This document shows, piece by piece, positions 42,025-52,044 of a stretch of DNA of 64,000 nucleotides. Every line of letters starts with the position of its first letter. The stretch's first letter is position 1. The translations under genes and the position numbers were made by a program. Source of the DNA: Anaspis maculata (taxonomy: Eukaryota; Arthropoda; Insecta; Coleoptera; Scraptiidae); NCBI GenBank assembly GCA_949128115.1, contig OX421966.1, positions 66,275,416 through 66,339,415 on the forward strand, given 5' to 3'. The notes below the pieces were generated by a model that was not told the origin of the DNA, ran no database searches, and saw nothing but the letters and a program-made list of their open reading frames with translations.

Positions 42025-43621
42025 TTTTATTAACCCACTAGTACGTAATAACAAAAAAGAAAATAAAACTAAACTTACTAATAAGGGTTAATCACAAGGG
42101 AACCATTCAATTCCTCCCTCTGAAGCTCACAGCCCAGAGAGAGGTCTGATCTTCCATGATTCCCTTGAAAAAACGAAAGTATCAATTATAGCATCGTCGC
42201 TATAAGTAGTAGTGAGTAGTGAGTAGAAGCAGATCGTCGTTTTCTTTTTGGTGCACTCATTTTTCTTTTATGCTTTGGTGACACAGCTCCACACCTAATT
42301 AATTGCCAACAACCACTGAAACCATGTAACACCACACTATAACTTGTGATGACGGAATCACAAAGGCAGCGGCGCAACAAGGGATGGTTTGCCAGGCACC
42401 CACCTACAAGATTTACAAGTGCAAACTGCGAAGGCGCCTTTTTTGGTCATTCTCCTATATAATCTTCCAAACATCCCAGCAAACATCACACCACACCCGT
42501 TGAATAATAGCCGGCCCTTGCATCCACCGGACACTTGCGACCAATACTCATGCACATCTGGAACACAGACTCATAAAAAAAAACACCAATACCCCACACA
42601 CACAATAACATTCCAGTTGGCAATAAAATAAATAAATGCTACATTCTATTTTTTTACTGTTCCAAGTTTCCGAGAGCTGAATAGTGGGAATTTTGTGGAT
42701 ATCACGATCGACCGCCCTTTCACTTTGATCATTCGCGTTATACCTAAGTACGGGTAGTCTCAAAATGTCGTGTTTAGAAAAGAAAAAGCTCTCCAGCTGG
42801 GAACGAAAGAAAAACGTCCGGTTCAAAAATCCAGCCAAAGGTGTTGCTCCCATATATTAGTTATTCACGACACAAAAGTTAAAAGTGACAGATGATCAAA
42901 AACGAGTTCATTTCGGCTCTAGCAAACGAATGTGTGAAAACTATTTTAGACGAAGTGAAGCATGCCAAGTTTTTTACTATTATTGTGGATTGTTGATTCC
43001 ACAATCATTATTGATATCGGTAAAACTGATCAACTTTCTTTGTCAATCCGATATTGTACTAAAAATGGTAACGCTGTAGAACGTTTTCTTCTTTTTGACA
43101 GTCTTGCTGATGCTTCAGCTCCAGGATTTTTTGAAGCTAGAGCCCGGGGTCCCAGCCCCCCGGAACCCCCGGGAGGCTGGGGGTTCCATCTTCACTTTGT
43201 TGATCTATTTCATTTTTAATACTAAATCTATGGAAAAAAAAACTAGTATTTACTGAAAATTTACGGTTTTAGGTACGGTAAATAAAGTTTCGTCTGGGTA
43301 TTCTTTAGTAGATAATTTATCAATCATGAAATTTTTCTAACGTGAACTGAACATCCAAGCTTTTTTTGCCCAAAAGAAATTAGTTAGGTGCCAATATAAC
43401 TCAACAGCTGTGTCCACATTATGTAGATTGTGAAATAAAAACTGGACCGCAAAAGTCTCGTGCGAGACTACGAGACTCTCGCACGAGACACGAGACGAGA
43501 CCGGCAAAAAGTCTCGTCTCGTCTCGTGAGAAAAATGATCAGTCTCGTCTCGAGTCTCGTCTCGAAAACGAGACGAGACGAGACGAGACTCTCGAAAACG
43601 AGAGTCTCGTGAGAATCACTA
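41425..43621. mobile_element. hAT-like element L
   Basis: Ends TAGTGATTCTCACGAGAC and GTCTCGTGAGAATCACTA. The 8-bp duplication CTAACGAC is at 41417-41424 and 43622-43629. Both subterminal regions (41430-41590 and 43455-43610) are arrays of GTCTCGTCTCG and its complement. The interior carries an AATA microsatellite (41965-42022), a lone CAGGGTCATTC end at 41743 and a decayed transposase piece. The right half is inside duplication K. Confidence 0.8.
42892..43140 (+). pseudogene. hAT transposase relic (DUF4371/ZMYM1-like)
   Basis: About 83 codons in two frames: EFISALANECVKTILDEV and KHAKFFTIIVD, then after a one-base shift near 42995, VDSTIIIDIGKTDQLSLSIR and YCTKNGNAVERFLLFD. The pattern K.FxIIxDSTxDIxxxDQLSxxIRY belongs to the N-terminal catalytic part of DUF4371-type hAT transposases, with the first catalytic aspartate in IIVDST. 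The remainder is absent. It lies between the ends of L, consistent with L being an internally deleted hAT element. Upstream, 42763-42860 (KKKLSSWERKKN) may be its N-terminus. Confidence 0.6.
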
Positions 43622-44058
43622 CTAACGACTCTGCGTTTTGTAGTACTGCAATAAAACACGGCATGGAAGTATATTTTCCACTAAAACTAAACTGCCTGCG
43701 CCTGCAGCCTGGATTGAATATTGGTTCGTGTCTGTCTCTCCTACTATAAAATCGAAATTCCGCAAGTTCGACGGCCCAGCTGGAAAAAAATTCTTTTTGG
43801 GCTTCCTTGAATGTTTTAGAGTCATGTAGAGTCAAAATCACAAAAAAAAAGAGTTCGAGGTGTCTATTCTTGCAAAAATCACGAGTGATATTCAGTGGGG
43901 ACATAGAAAGAAATGCTCTTGGGAAAAGTGTACTGAAGACGTCACCACTTCTTTGGAAAATACCACTAAAAAAAAAAATTCCTTCATAATTGGACTCACG
44001 GAATGCGATTTAGTTGGGAACGCAATGGATCATATCAATTCACCGTTTCCTTGTATAA

Positions 44059-44650
44059 AAGAAAAGATAGAAACAATTTTTTTGACCTCTACCAAAGAAT
44101 TTTTTTTCAAGTGAGGAATGGTACGGACACGACGACAATTGATGAAAACATTTTCAATAGACTTTAAAGCTTCTTTGGTGGCACAAATGCCGATACTCAA
44201 TGATCGTTTTTTGAAAGTTCTTGCATCTTGAAAATTTGGAGCGCCCGCATGGGCCCCTAAGGGACGAAATATGGAGTGCTGCGAATCAAATCGCTTGTTA
44301 TGGTAGAAGGTACGCCCATGCACAGTCTCGTTACTCTACTTCAAAGTGCAGTATCATTTTTCGTACCGCTCCCACTAGAGTTATTTTTTTTTAAAACAAA
44401 AAACAAATAAGACTAAAAAAAGCTAAACATATAAGAATCGAGCTCATGAACCTCATTTTGGGTGTCAAGTACTCTACTTGAGAACTGTTCTCATGCCCGT
44501 TGCTCAAACAATATCTCAGAAATCGGATGAAATTTGAAAAAAGCGAGGAAAAAAGCTATCATAGTCACCCCAGTTTATGGTAGTTGATAGTATGTAATAA
44601 TTATTATTCCTCAGTACCAGGGGCAAATCGTCTGTCATCCCTTTCAATAG
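44059..44650. other. Stretch with no assigned gene
   Basis: A minus-strand open frame at 44323-44030 (RFDSQHSIFRPLGAHAGAP) has protein-like composition, but neither a domain nor splice sites could be recognised. Otherwise AT-rich. Confidence 0.3.
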
Positions 44651-44694
44651 GAACCGTGTATTCTGATTGTGCTGCTGTAATTGTTTGCGTCGAC
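44651..44694 (+). promoter_or_regulatory. Upstream half of the peptide copy 3 regulatory block
   Basis: GGAACCGTGTATTC, GCTGCTGTAATTGTTTGCGTCGAC match the block before copies 1 and 2. It is separated from the downstream half (46437-46529) by the Penelope-like insertion. Confidence 0.55.
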
Positions 44695-44705
44695 TGGATC
44701 GTTTA

Positions 44706-46090
44706 TTTTGAATTCCATCTTGAGAAATAATTGTCACTTGAATAACCCTTGTTCTTTAAGAAACACGTTTGATTTAACTGAAAAACTTGCAGATTACATT
44801 GTTCCACCTAATAGTAGATTAATTTCCTTTGATGTTGTTAATCTATTTCCTAGTGTTCCTACTAACGAATGCATTTCCCTAGTCAGAAATAATCTTTTCG
44901 AATCTGACTTGTTGACACATAATATTCTTGATATCTGCTCACTTCTTGGACTTGCCTTAGAACAAAATTTCTTCAAATTTAACAATCATTTTTACAAACA
45001 AAAGACTGGTTTAGCAATGGGTTAAAATTTGTCCCCTTTTCTAGCGGAAATTTTCATGTCAAATTTAGAGAACCATCACATAACCAACAACAATCCATTC
45101 AAAGATAATATCCTCTTTTGGTTTAGATACGTTGATGATTGCCTGGTATTGTTCAATGGAGATGATAGCATTTTAGACACATTTTTACAATATCTCAACT
45201 CATTGCATGACAATATCAAGTTCACTTTTGAAATTGAATCTGACAATGCTTCTATACCTTTTCTTGATCTTTTGATTACCAGAAAAGAAAATCTTTTTGA
45301 ATATGCCATCTATCGTAAACCTACCCATACTGACACAATCATCCCTGTTCATTCATGTCATCCAATAAGCCATAAACACTCAACGTTCAATTCACTCTTC
45401 CATAGACTTTTCAAAATACCATTATCAAATGATAATTTCAAAAAAGAATTTGACATTATCAAATATTTGGGTCAAGTTAACGGATATAAATATAAAACAA
45501 TTTTTGGCATTTTCAACAAATTCCGTTCAAAAGCGCTATCCTTTCATGTTACAAATACTGATGTTTTTAGAAAAAGTTACCATAGCATATCTTATTTTGG
45601 CATCCCTTCTAAAATCGTTGGAAACATTTTTAAAACTTTTGGAATCAATATTTCTTTCAGAACAAATTCAAATTTAAACTCCTATCTAGTCAATACAAAA
45701 GACATTCTCTCTCCTCAAGACAAATCCGGTGTTTACAAACTTAACTGTAACAATTGTAACTCTTTCTATATCGGACAATCAGGCAGAAAATTTATTGAGC
45801 GTCTTAAAGAACACATGAGATATATCAGGCAAGGTCGAGTTACCCTTTCAATTGACACACCTTCATCTTTCGCCAATCATATCATCTCAGAGAATCATGA
45901 CTTCATTTTAGAAACTAATTTTGAAATTTTACATGTTTGTAAGAAAGGAAGGCTTTTAGATAGTTTAGAGGTTCTTGAAATTTGTAAAGCAACCAGTAAT
46001 TCTGCTCAAAATTGCCTAAATGATTGTATAGATTTCCCTTTTAAACACTTTTACAACGCCTTTGATTTGAATAACCTTTTTCCTCTCTAA
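44706..46090 (+). pseudogene. Penelope-type RT and GIY-YIG endonuclease with an internal stop
   Basis: The frame enters from the 5' truncation (ILNSILRNN) and includes LISFDVVNLFPSVP (palm aspartate), LALEQNFFKFNNHFYKQK and GLAMG. An in-frame TAA at 45023-45025 falls where this family has a serine. The frame continues without a shift from 45026: LSPFLAEIFMSNLE, the catalytic RYVDDCLV near 45130, and PFLDLLITRKENLFEYAIYR. At about 45730 a GIY-YIG domain begins (GVYKLNCNNCNSFYIGQSGR, then ERLKEHMRYI) and ends near 45990. The stop at 46090 lies 335 bp before the element end. One stop codon and the 5' truncation are the only lesions seen. Confidence 0.85.
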
Positions 46091-46330
46091 TCAACCATCC
46101 TTTCATTAATTTTTCACCCACCTTGTACCATTATTATTAACTCTATTATTTGATACATTTCCATCAAGTTCTTTTGTCCTTCCTTCCATGACAACATCAT
46201 AACTGTTTTATTGACATCTCAAGAATTTGAAACCTTTTACACAAACTTTATTTATACCATCCTTTTATACATTTTTGGTATGTTATCGTTCTCCTTTTAT
46301 GTACTTGCTTTATGTATTTTATCTTATAGC

Positions 46331-46388
46331 TTTACACTCTGACGAAGAAGGGCCAGAGACCTTCGAAACCGGTCAGAATAAAATAAAA
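46331..46388 (+). ncRNA. Hammerhead-like hairpin in the Penelope element 3' region
   Basis: CTGACGA at 46339-46345, a 5-bp stem GAAGG/CCTTC around GCCAGAGA, then GAAAC at 46365-46369, CGGTC, and AGAATAAA. This is the order CUGANGA, stem II, GAAAC, GUC, with a possible stem I between TTTACACT upstream and AGAATAAA downstream (2 bp, a 2x2 internal loop, then 4 bp). One unpaired A sits between CTGACGA and stem II, which the catalytic consensus does not have. Penelope-like elements are known to carry hammerhead motifs near their ends. Activity is uncertain. Confidence 0.45.
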
Positions 46389-46436
46389 CATTTTGAAGGA
46401 AGACTGCGTGCAGTTCAATCATTTTTGGATCGTTTA

Positions 46437-46529
46437 CAGCGGATTATGATAAAGGGGATTATTTTCAGAATATAAATTGTTAGCCTCGCTGTTGGCCAAA
46501 TTATAAGGTATCACCTCCTGCTGAGCAAA
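46437..46529 (+). promoter_or_regulatory. Core promoter-like and 5' UTR block of peptide gene copy 3
   Basis: CAGCGGATTATGATAA, TATAAATT at 46471-46478 (59 bases before the ATG), TTGGCCAAATTATAAGGT and CTGAGCAAA, collinear with copies 1 and 2. Confidence 0.55.
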
Positions 46530-46637
46530 ATGTCGAAGAGATCACTGATAGCCGTTTTGTTGGTCTTAGCGATGGTTTCTGCAATTGTTTTTGCAGCACC
46601 TGCGGCAGACATGTTACGTATGAAGAAGCCCCACTGA
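46530..46637 (+). CDS. Small secreted peptide, copy 3 (35 aa)
   Basis: ATG at 46530 in the conserved context. The signal peptide is close to the other copies (MSKRSLIAVLLVLAMVSAIV, then FAAPA). The predicted mature part is only about 13 residues and basic (ADMLRMKKPH end), in contrast to the acidic copies 1 and 2; the block in between has been lost without a frameshift. TGA at 46635. Splice donor CTG|GTGAGT at 46669/46670 and acceptor at 46769 are conserved with copy 1; AATAAA is not conserved here (AACAAA). Its distal upstream region is cut by the Penelope-like insertion at 44706-46425. Function unknown. Confidence 0.6.
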   Translation: MSKRSLIAVLLVLAMVSAIVFAAPAADMLRMKKPH

Positions 46638-47265
46638 CGAAGGGCACGAAAACAAATACAATGGGGCTGGTGAGTTTCTCTTTTTTAATTATCGAAATTA
46701 ATTTATGCAAAGGTATTATTTATTTCGTATAAAGTGATTGAACCTATACGTATCTTCGTCTGTTTATAGGGCCCACGCCAACTTCCTGAGTCAACCCCAA
46801 CCCACATCCTGTGACGTTTTCTGGATTAGAATGAACTATTTAGATATATTTATTTAAATTTTTATTTCAACATCAATTTCAATTTAATTTTATTCAGCAC
46901 AATCTTACACATGCGCTTGGATTTTTCAATAAGATAGGTGAAACAGATGAAGAAAGATGATAAGAATATACTATACACATCGAAAATTATATATAAAAGC
47001 ACAGTACAGTACATTATGGTAGATATAATTACAACAAGGAACACAATAGAACTTGAAAATACATAATCCAGATATTCGGAAATAACAGAATAAAAAGCGT
47101 GGCCTATAAGAATTTGTTTCATGATCATGTCTTCTTTAAATTGAGTAACTAGTGGAGATCTTATATGTAGGGGAATTCTATCAAAGTTTCTGACTCCCTG
47201 GTATTTGCAATTTCCCTGGCCTTTCTTCAGCCTGTGAAAATCTGACAGAAATGATTAGTTATTTG
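46638..47265 (+). other. Copy 3 3' UTR intron, exon 2 and downstream duplicated sequence
   Basis: Collinear with 4304-5100 except for the MITE at 4592-4727, absent here. Exon 2 starts GGCCCACGCC at 46770. Confidence 0.5.
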
Positions 47266-47343
47266 AGGAGTGACAATTCAAAATCGAACATCTCCACTTC
47301 TCGAAAACATTTATTTTTATTTTTCGAATAATTATTATTTTGT

Positions 47344-47640
47344 TGAGGTCACCAAGCCGGTTTGACAGAGGTGGGTATTTTCAGATTGGCACCTCTGCAG
47401 CCAGCTAACAGCAGTGCAGTGACACTATTAGTGACAGAGACAGCTGCCCTGTAGTGAGTGGCTGAAGAGTGAAGATCAGCTGTTGTGGTTTTGTGCCTCA
47501 CGTATCGCCCAGAGGCCCTATTTCTAGCAGGGAGCAGATTGCTCACCTCCCTGGGAATCCCGCCGGGTGCCGGACGGTTTCAGGTTCCTCGTGTTTTTTG
47601 AATAATTAATATGTTTTCTGAACAAGAAAAGTGTCCAGAT
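47344..47640 (+). repeat. Dispersed repeat S, copy 2
   Basis: Matches 11929-12208. Here ATGTTTTCTGAACAAGAAAA is followed by CCAGATAG|GTACAT, which would be an acceptable splice donor if this were a first exon. Confidence 0.5.
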
Positions 47641-48036
47641 AGGTACATTTTGTTTATCGCGCCTTCTCTCACCAAGCATTTATTTATATCGTAAAGAACA
47701 AACGAGCACGATTTCTTATCAAGTGAAGCAGTATATTTGGTTCTGTTTGTATATGCACAAGCAAAGGATTAAATGGGAGAATCTATAGAACATGTATTGG
47801 AAAGTTCATGCTTCTTCTTTTGTAAAACCTATCACACCTCCCAGATTCCCATTTTTGATTATTGAGATTTCAATTTTTATTTTTGTCCAGGCTCTTCTTA
47901 GGCTTGCCTAAGCCCCTTCACTTTTCTACTATTGATGGTTGATCAATGTTTTCTTGACGTCCACTATTGCATTGTTCTGTATCGAAAAATTTTATTGTCA
48001 TAACTGCAGACCATAGAGTGTGCGTCCTTAGAAGTT
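47641..48036. other. Non-coding stretch, nothing recognised
   Basis: AT-rich, no repeat partner found. Confidence 0.35.
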
Positions 48037-48597
48037 TTAGGAAACTTTTGACAAAACTGGGTGTAGGTGATGGAAGTTCTTTCTCCCTTTGATAGAATTA
48101 CTTGGTACTGACACATCTTTCCCTGCTAAATTATCGAACGTTTCCAACCATGTTTTCGAGATGTACGTGCTCCCAACTGAGTCCAGTTTCAAGTTAAACG
48201 GGTCGATTTGCTCACAGTTCCGTTCTGGCCATTCACTTGTCGGCGATGATGGAGTGGACGCAAGCTCTACAAAGTCGTCAACTTCTACTTCATTGAATCC
48301 TGCTATTAGTTTCTTCAGGAAAATTTTGCACTCCTCGCTTTCTGTTGGAGTTCCGTTAACATCATGGCCTTCATACACGCTACTACTGGTGATGATAACT
48401 CGCTTAATGATGTCTTCAGCCTCAAAATTGTCGGGGCATTTGACCAGTCTAGCAATTATCCTGAGGTAGAATTTTTTTACGGATGCAGGTTTTCTCTTGG
48501 AACACTCCCATCCACTTGTGAACTTCATTACGTGGGCAAAGTCAACTCTGATGTAAGTTTTGATATCTGGTTGATCATTCCAATGGTACTCTACCAC
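48037..48597 (-). CDS. 186-codon ORF, probably part of a transposon-derived protein
   Basis: An uninterrupted frame with good coding composition. It begins with TYIRVDFAHVMKFTSGWECS, a lysine-rich helix region (KKFYLRIIARLVKCPDNFE) and an acidic middle (EVEVDDFVELA), and ends after GRKNFHHLHPVLSKVS. From memory, the RVDxAHxxKxxSxWxC...KxFYLRxIxxLV pattern occurs in large transposon-encoded proteins (MULE-like) of insects, where it lies downstream of the transposase core. No DDE motif or zinc finger is present in this piece. The start is not certain; the fragment is probably part of a longer ancestral frame. Confidence 0.45.
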   Translation of the reverse strand: MVEYHWNDQPDIKTYIRVDFAHVMKFTSGWECSKRKPASVKKFYLRIIARLVKCPDNFEAEDIIKRVIITSSSVYEGHDVNGTPTESEECKIFLKKLIAGFNEVEVDDFVELASTPSSPTSEWPERNCEQIDPFNLKLDSVGSTYISKTWLETFDNLAGKDVSVPSNSIKGRKNFHHLHPVLSKVS

Positions 48598-48599
48598 TA

Positions 48600-49873
48600 A
48601 ACTTCATATTTTTCGAGATCCAACACAGAAAAATGGCTTCACGCGAGAGGAAATGATTGATATGAAATTCTGGTATGAATCCAGATATCCAGGATTCCAC
48701 TTTGGTTTCTTTTTGCGTTTAAGCCATTTTTCTTCGTTCGACAAAATTCAGACTAGCTAACTGACAGCTGCGTACTATTTGGCTTGTCTGTCATTCATCA
48801 CGGCCGACTCAGTTTTTGGAAAAAATAAGAAAAAATAGCAAATTTCGTGAAGACTTCCGATTATCTCGAAAAATATGAAGTTGAAGGGCGTAGAATACCT
48901 CTAGTAAAAATGAAAGAGGATCAAAAAGCTATATGATAGGAGTATGAAATTGAGGGCATGCCATTTAAAACAATGAGTTATGATACTCTGAAAATTAATA
49001 AGTTTCATTTTTTTTTGTGAACATGAAATCTCTATTTTTCTCACTAACAACTCTTGAGCTTTATTCCCAGGACAAAAGTGTGAAATACAATATCATCCAT
49101 CTGTAGTTAACTTTTATGTGTCAGCAATAGTAGTAGCACTGCCAAATAATTAAAGAACAAACATACAGGCATCAAGACAGTTGAAAAATCTAAACCCGAA
49201 AATACAAAAAAATGAAAACAAAGAAAAATCTTCCAGATGCAACAATGAACAACAAAGATATAACAATTGAGTGCGGCAGTGCAGGGCCGAAGATTCTCTG
49301 AAATGCGTCTTGCGCTTGACTTGTAGGGGAAATGTGGCCGAGTTGGCATGATTTCTGAGTCGACAATATGAGTTTTTCTAATTGAAAAAAAACTGTGAAA
49401 AATGGACAAACACTAGTTCTGCTCCAAGGGGACGGTATGTTCGTTGCAATTTTGAATCATTATGGTTTAAGTTACGACTTACCTCACTGATAGAAGAAAT
49501 TTTCGAAAATCTGTCACAGGTTTGATTGCTATTGACTTTATTTTGCAAACTTGAAGACAATATCAGAGTTCACTAAGGAACTGCTTGAAGTACCAAAATA
49601 TTTTTTCTAATACTATACGAGTATGGGTGTGTCCCACCCTCACGTTGTACCTAAGCCAATCAGTTTTTAATGGTGCTTTAGAAGAATGGCATGAAGAAAG
49701 CTAACATTACGTAGGTTAGCAATTTCTGTTTAAGATAAGAAAATGTAGGTACCCTGCTATTGACAACCGTCCGTTGTCGCCGTCAAGACTACATTTACAG
49801 CTGTGCGGCTGTTAGGTACAGAACAAGGTACAAAAGGTAAAGTTTGTCTGCCTATACAATTAAAAGCAATTAT
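48600..49873. other. Non-coding stretch, nothing recognised
   Basis: No recognised repeats or genes. Open frames of 60-100 codons on the minus strand near 49107-49560 lack domains or conserved context. Confidence 0.35.
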
Positions 49874-50163
49874 TCTCCCGAATAGTTGGCCCTCGCGGTT
49901 AGTTTTTTGAGAAACTCGAGAACGATAAAGTCACAAATTTTGGTTTATGGGTCACAAATAGACCCTAATTAGTCCCAATTATTGGAAAAAAATGAACTCA
50001 AAACCAGATACTTCCAGGGTTCCCGAGAAGCTGGTCCTCGGAGTTGGTTTTTTAAAAAACTTGAAAACGCTGAGATTACAAATTTTGGTTTATGAGTTAC
50101 AAATAGTCCCCAATTAGTCATTGATTATTTAGAAAGAATGAACTCAAAACTTGAAGAATAAAC
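49874..50163. repeat. 145-bp tandem duplication, two diverged copies
   Basis: AGTTGGCCCTCG (49884) recurs as AGCTGGTCCTCG (50029). Both are followed by CACAAATTTTGGTTTAT/TACAAATTTTGGTTTAT and end AATGAACTCAAAAC. Identity is about 75-80 percent. Confidence 0.65.
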
Positions 50164-51186
50164 GAGCTATTTTTTTTCCACTATTCTTTCCGTGTTCCGT
50201 CTCCGTATCTCACAACGTACATGGGAGGGAATGTGCCATTTTTCAATCATCCTGTATTACCTATATAGCATGAATTTTTCCCAATCTTTCCCTTTTCTCT
50301 GAAATTTACCTTCCTCCTCTGTTATCTCTGATAGTTTCGAAAATGTTCAATAACTTTTATTCACAACCACCATAGTGATAGACTCATCACTGATTTTTAA
50401 AAAGTTGGAAAAAGACGCTTTGTTAATGATTATGTTTTCCGCCTCCAAAATCACTTTCCGCCCCGGTTAGAAGAAGGAAAGTGCATGGCCTCCTTGACTG
50501 ATTGACAATTGACAGATGAATGACGGAATGACAGGTGTGGAGGGGCTCGAATCGAAGAGTCAAACGCAGTTTTGTGAGGTTAAGGGTGCCAGTTATTATT
50601 ATGGTATGGTGCTTATGATATAATTATTGATGATTCTAATAGCCTAATTCACTATTAAAACTCCGAATCTTCATTCTAACCATTCTAAATGGTTCTGAAT
50701 ACTCTCGGCGGTAATATACTATTTCACGAGCTATTTCACATTTCACCCATCACATCTTTTATTTTGATGATGGATTTTTCGCAATATTCTCCTAAAGAAT
50801 GCCTACCCAATTTCTATTTATTGGAACTACTGAGAACTTGATAAGTTTGAGTCGTTTTTTCCGAAATTGAAAAGAATGTTCTACAAATAAATTTTGATGA
50901 TGCTTTTCCGATAAATGTGTCCCCTTCGTTCACTAATTCTGATAGTTTCAAAAGTGCTAGTCGTTTTTTCGACATTTTTCACCCCTGTTTCATGCCCGAG
51001 CTTATGCCCTACTCAGATGGTGCGTTTTTTCCCCAGGTTTTTTCCAATATTTTCCCCAAAAATTTCTCGGTCATCTACTCATACTAACTTGAGAGTTTAA
51101 AAAATTTCAGCTTCTCAGAAATTCCACCCCCTGTCAAATTTCCCCTTCTGAATATAGATTTTTCAGTATTTTCTCTCAAAAATGTC
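50164..51186. other. Non-coding stretch, nothing recognised
   Basis: Pyrimidine-rich words (TTTCCCC, TTTTTCC) at 50900-51180; no gene signal. Confidence 0.35.
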
Positions 51187-51211
51187 TATATATATATATA
51201 TATATATATAT
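51187..51211. repeat. TA microsatellite
   Basis: About 12 TA units. Confidence 0.9.
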
Positions 51212-52044
51212 CACTTGTTCTATAAATGTTTCCGAATTTCCGCCCGGTTTGTCTCATTTCAAACCATCGTGCGGCGTTCTCCTTGAATGTACGATGATCT
51301 TCTCTTCATGGAGCAACTGGATAAGGTATCAACTTTCGTTCAATGTCCAATACTTCGACGGCACTGCTTGTATTCACATAATTAATAGGCTCTTCCACCT
51401 GTAACATTCATTTCAATATTTACTAGATATTCATAACCATGAAATACTATTCAAGGACTTTCAGAACATGTTTCTTTTAGTAATAAAGACCTCTTTGTGA
51501 AATTATCTAATTTACTTAATATTCAAGATTCAAAATGGTTCAGTGGAGCCATGAAGTAGTGGAACTTTGGGACTATACAAGGCAATCTCCAGACTTGAGC
51601 ATGAAACAAAACTATACATATGGTGCAATTTTATTGATTGCTTACCTCTGCTTCTGGCTCATTCTTGGTGTCTTCAGGAACGCTTCCGTTTCTTGGTTGC
51701 TGGCTGAGTGTTGAGTTTGGTCACATGTGAAATGCTTATCGTCCGACATTGCACACTGGTGAAACGCTGAGACGTTCTCCCTCAATTTTTTTCTCTGATG
51801 AGTCAATTTCACTGACCTCCTGGTGAGACCCAAGGGCTTTCGACGGTGCTTCCTAGTGAGATCATACATCCAATGACTGGACACAGGCTCTTGAAACTCT
51901 TGTAGTATCTTCAACAGCAAACAATACCTCCAAACCCAGCAGCATAATGTGGACAGGCTCCTATTACATGTCCTTCCGGTGTGGTAATGGCCCCGAGCAG
52001 TCAGTGGTTTTCCTCTTAGGCTCAGTATTATGACAAATTTCTAC
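51212..52044. other. Stretch with one possible minus-strand exon fragment
   Basis: A 92-codon minus-strand frame at 51920-51642 (HFTCDQTQHSASNQETEAF) ends at a possible donor (CAGAG|GTAAGC, near 51645). It may be a later exon of the gene at 52045-52422, but no consistent acceptor and phase were found. Confidence 0.3.

Larger units (their letters stand above)
34171..44058. repeat. Inverted duplication K flanking the Gypsy and hAT-like elements
   Basis: The left arm 34171-34463 continuing at 41326-41416 matches the complement of the right arm 43630-44058: CAAGGAAACG, GGGAACGC, GGAAAATACCACT, AAGTGGTGACGTCTTC, TCTAAACGTTCAAG/CTTGAATGTTTTAGA and CATGACTCTA. By-eye identity is about 75-80 percent, clearly older than the nested elements. 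True ends were not found. It could be another foldback element or an inverted duplication. Confidence 0.5.
44706..46425 (+). mobile_element. Penelope-like retroelement, 5'-truncated
   Basis: Inserted in the peptide-gene upstream region with an 11-bp target duplication TGGATCGTTTA (44695-44705, 46426-46436); the uninterrupted form is seen at about 4059 and 8795. Only the RT C-terminal half, linker, GIY-YIG endonuclease and 3' region are present. Confidence 0.85.

Noticed and set aside
41430..43620. Short ORFs in the GTCTCG arrays (arginine/serine-rich)
   Set aside because: Translation of short alternating motifs; no start context, mirrored on both arms.
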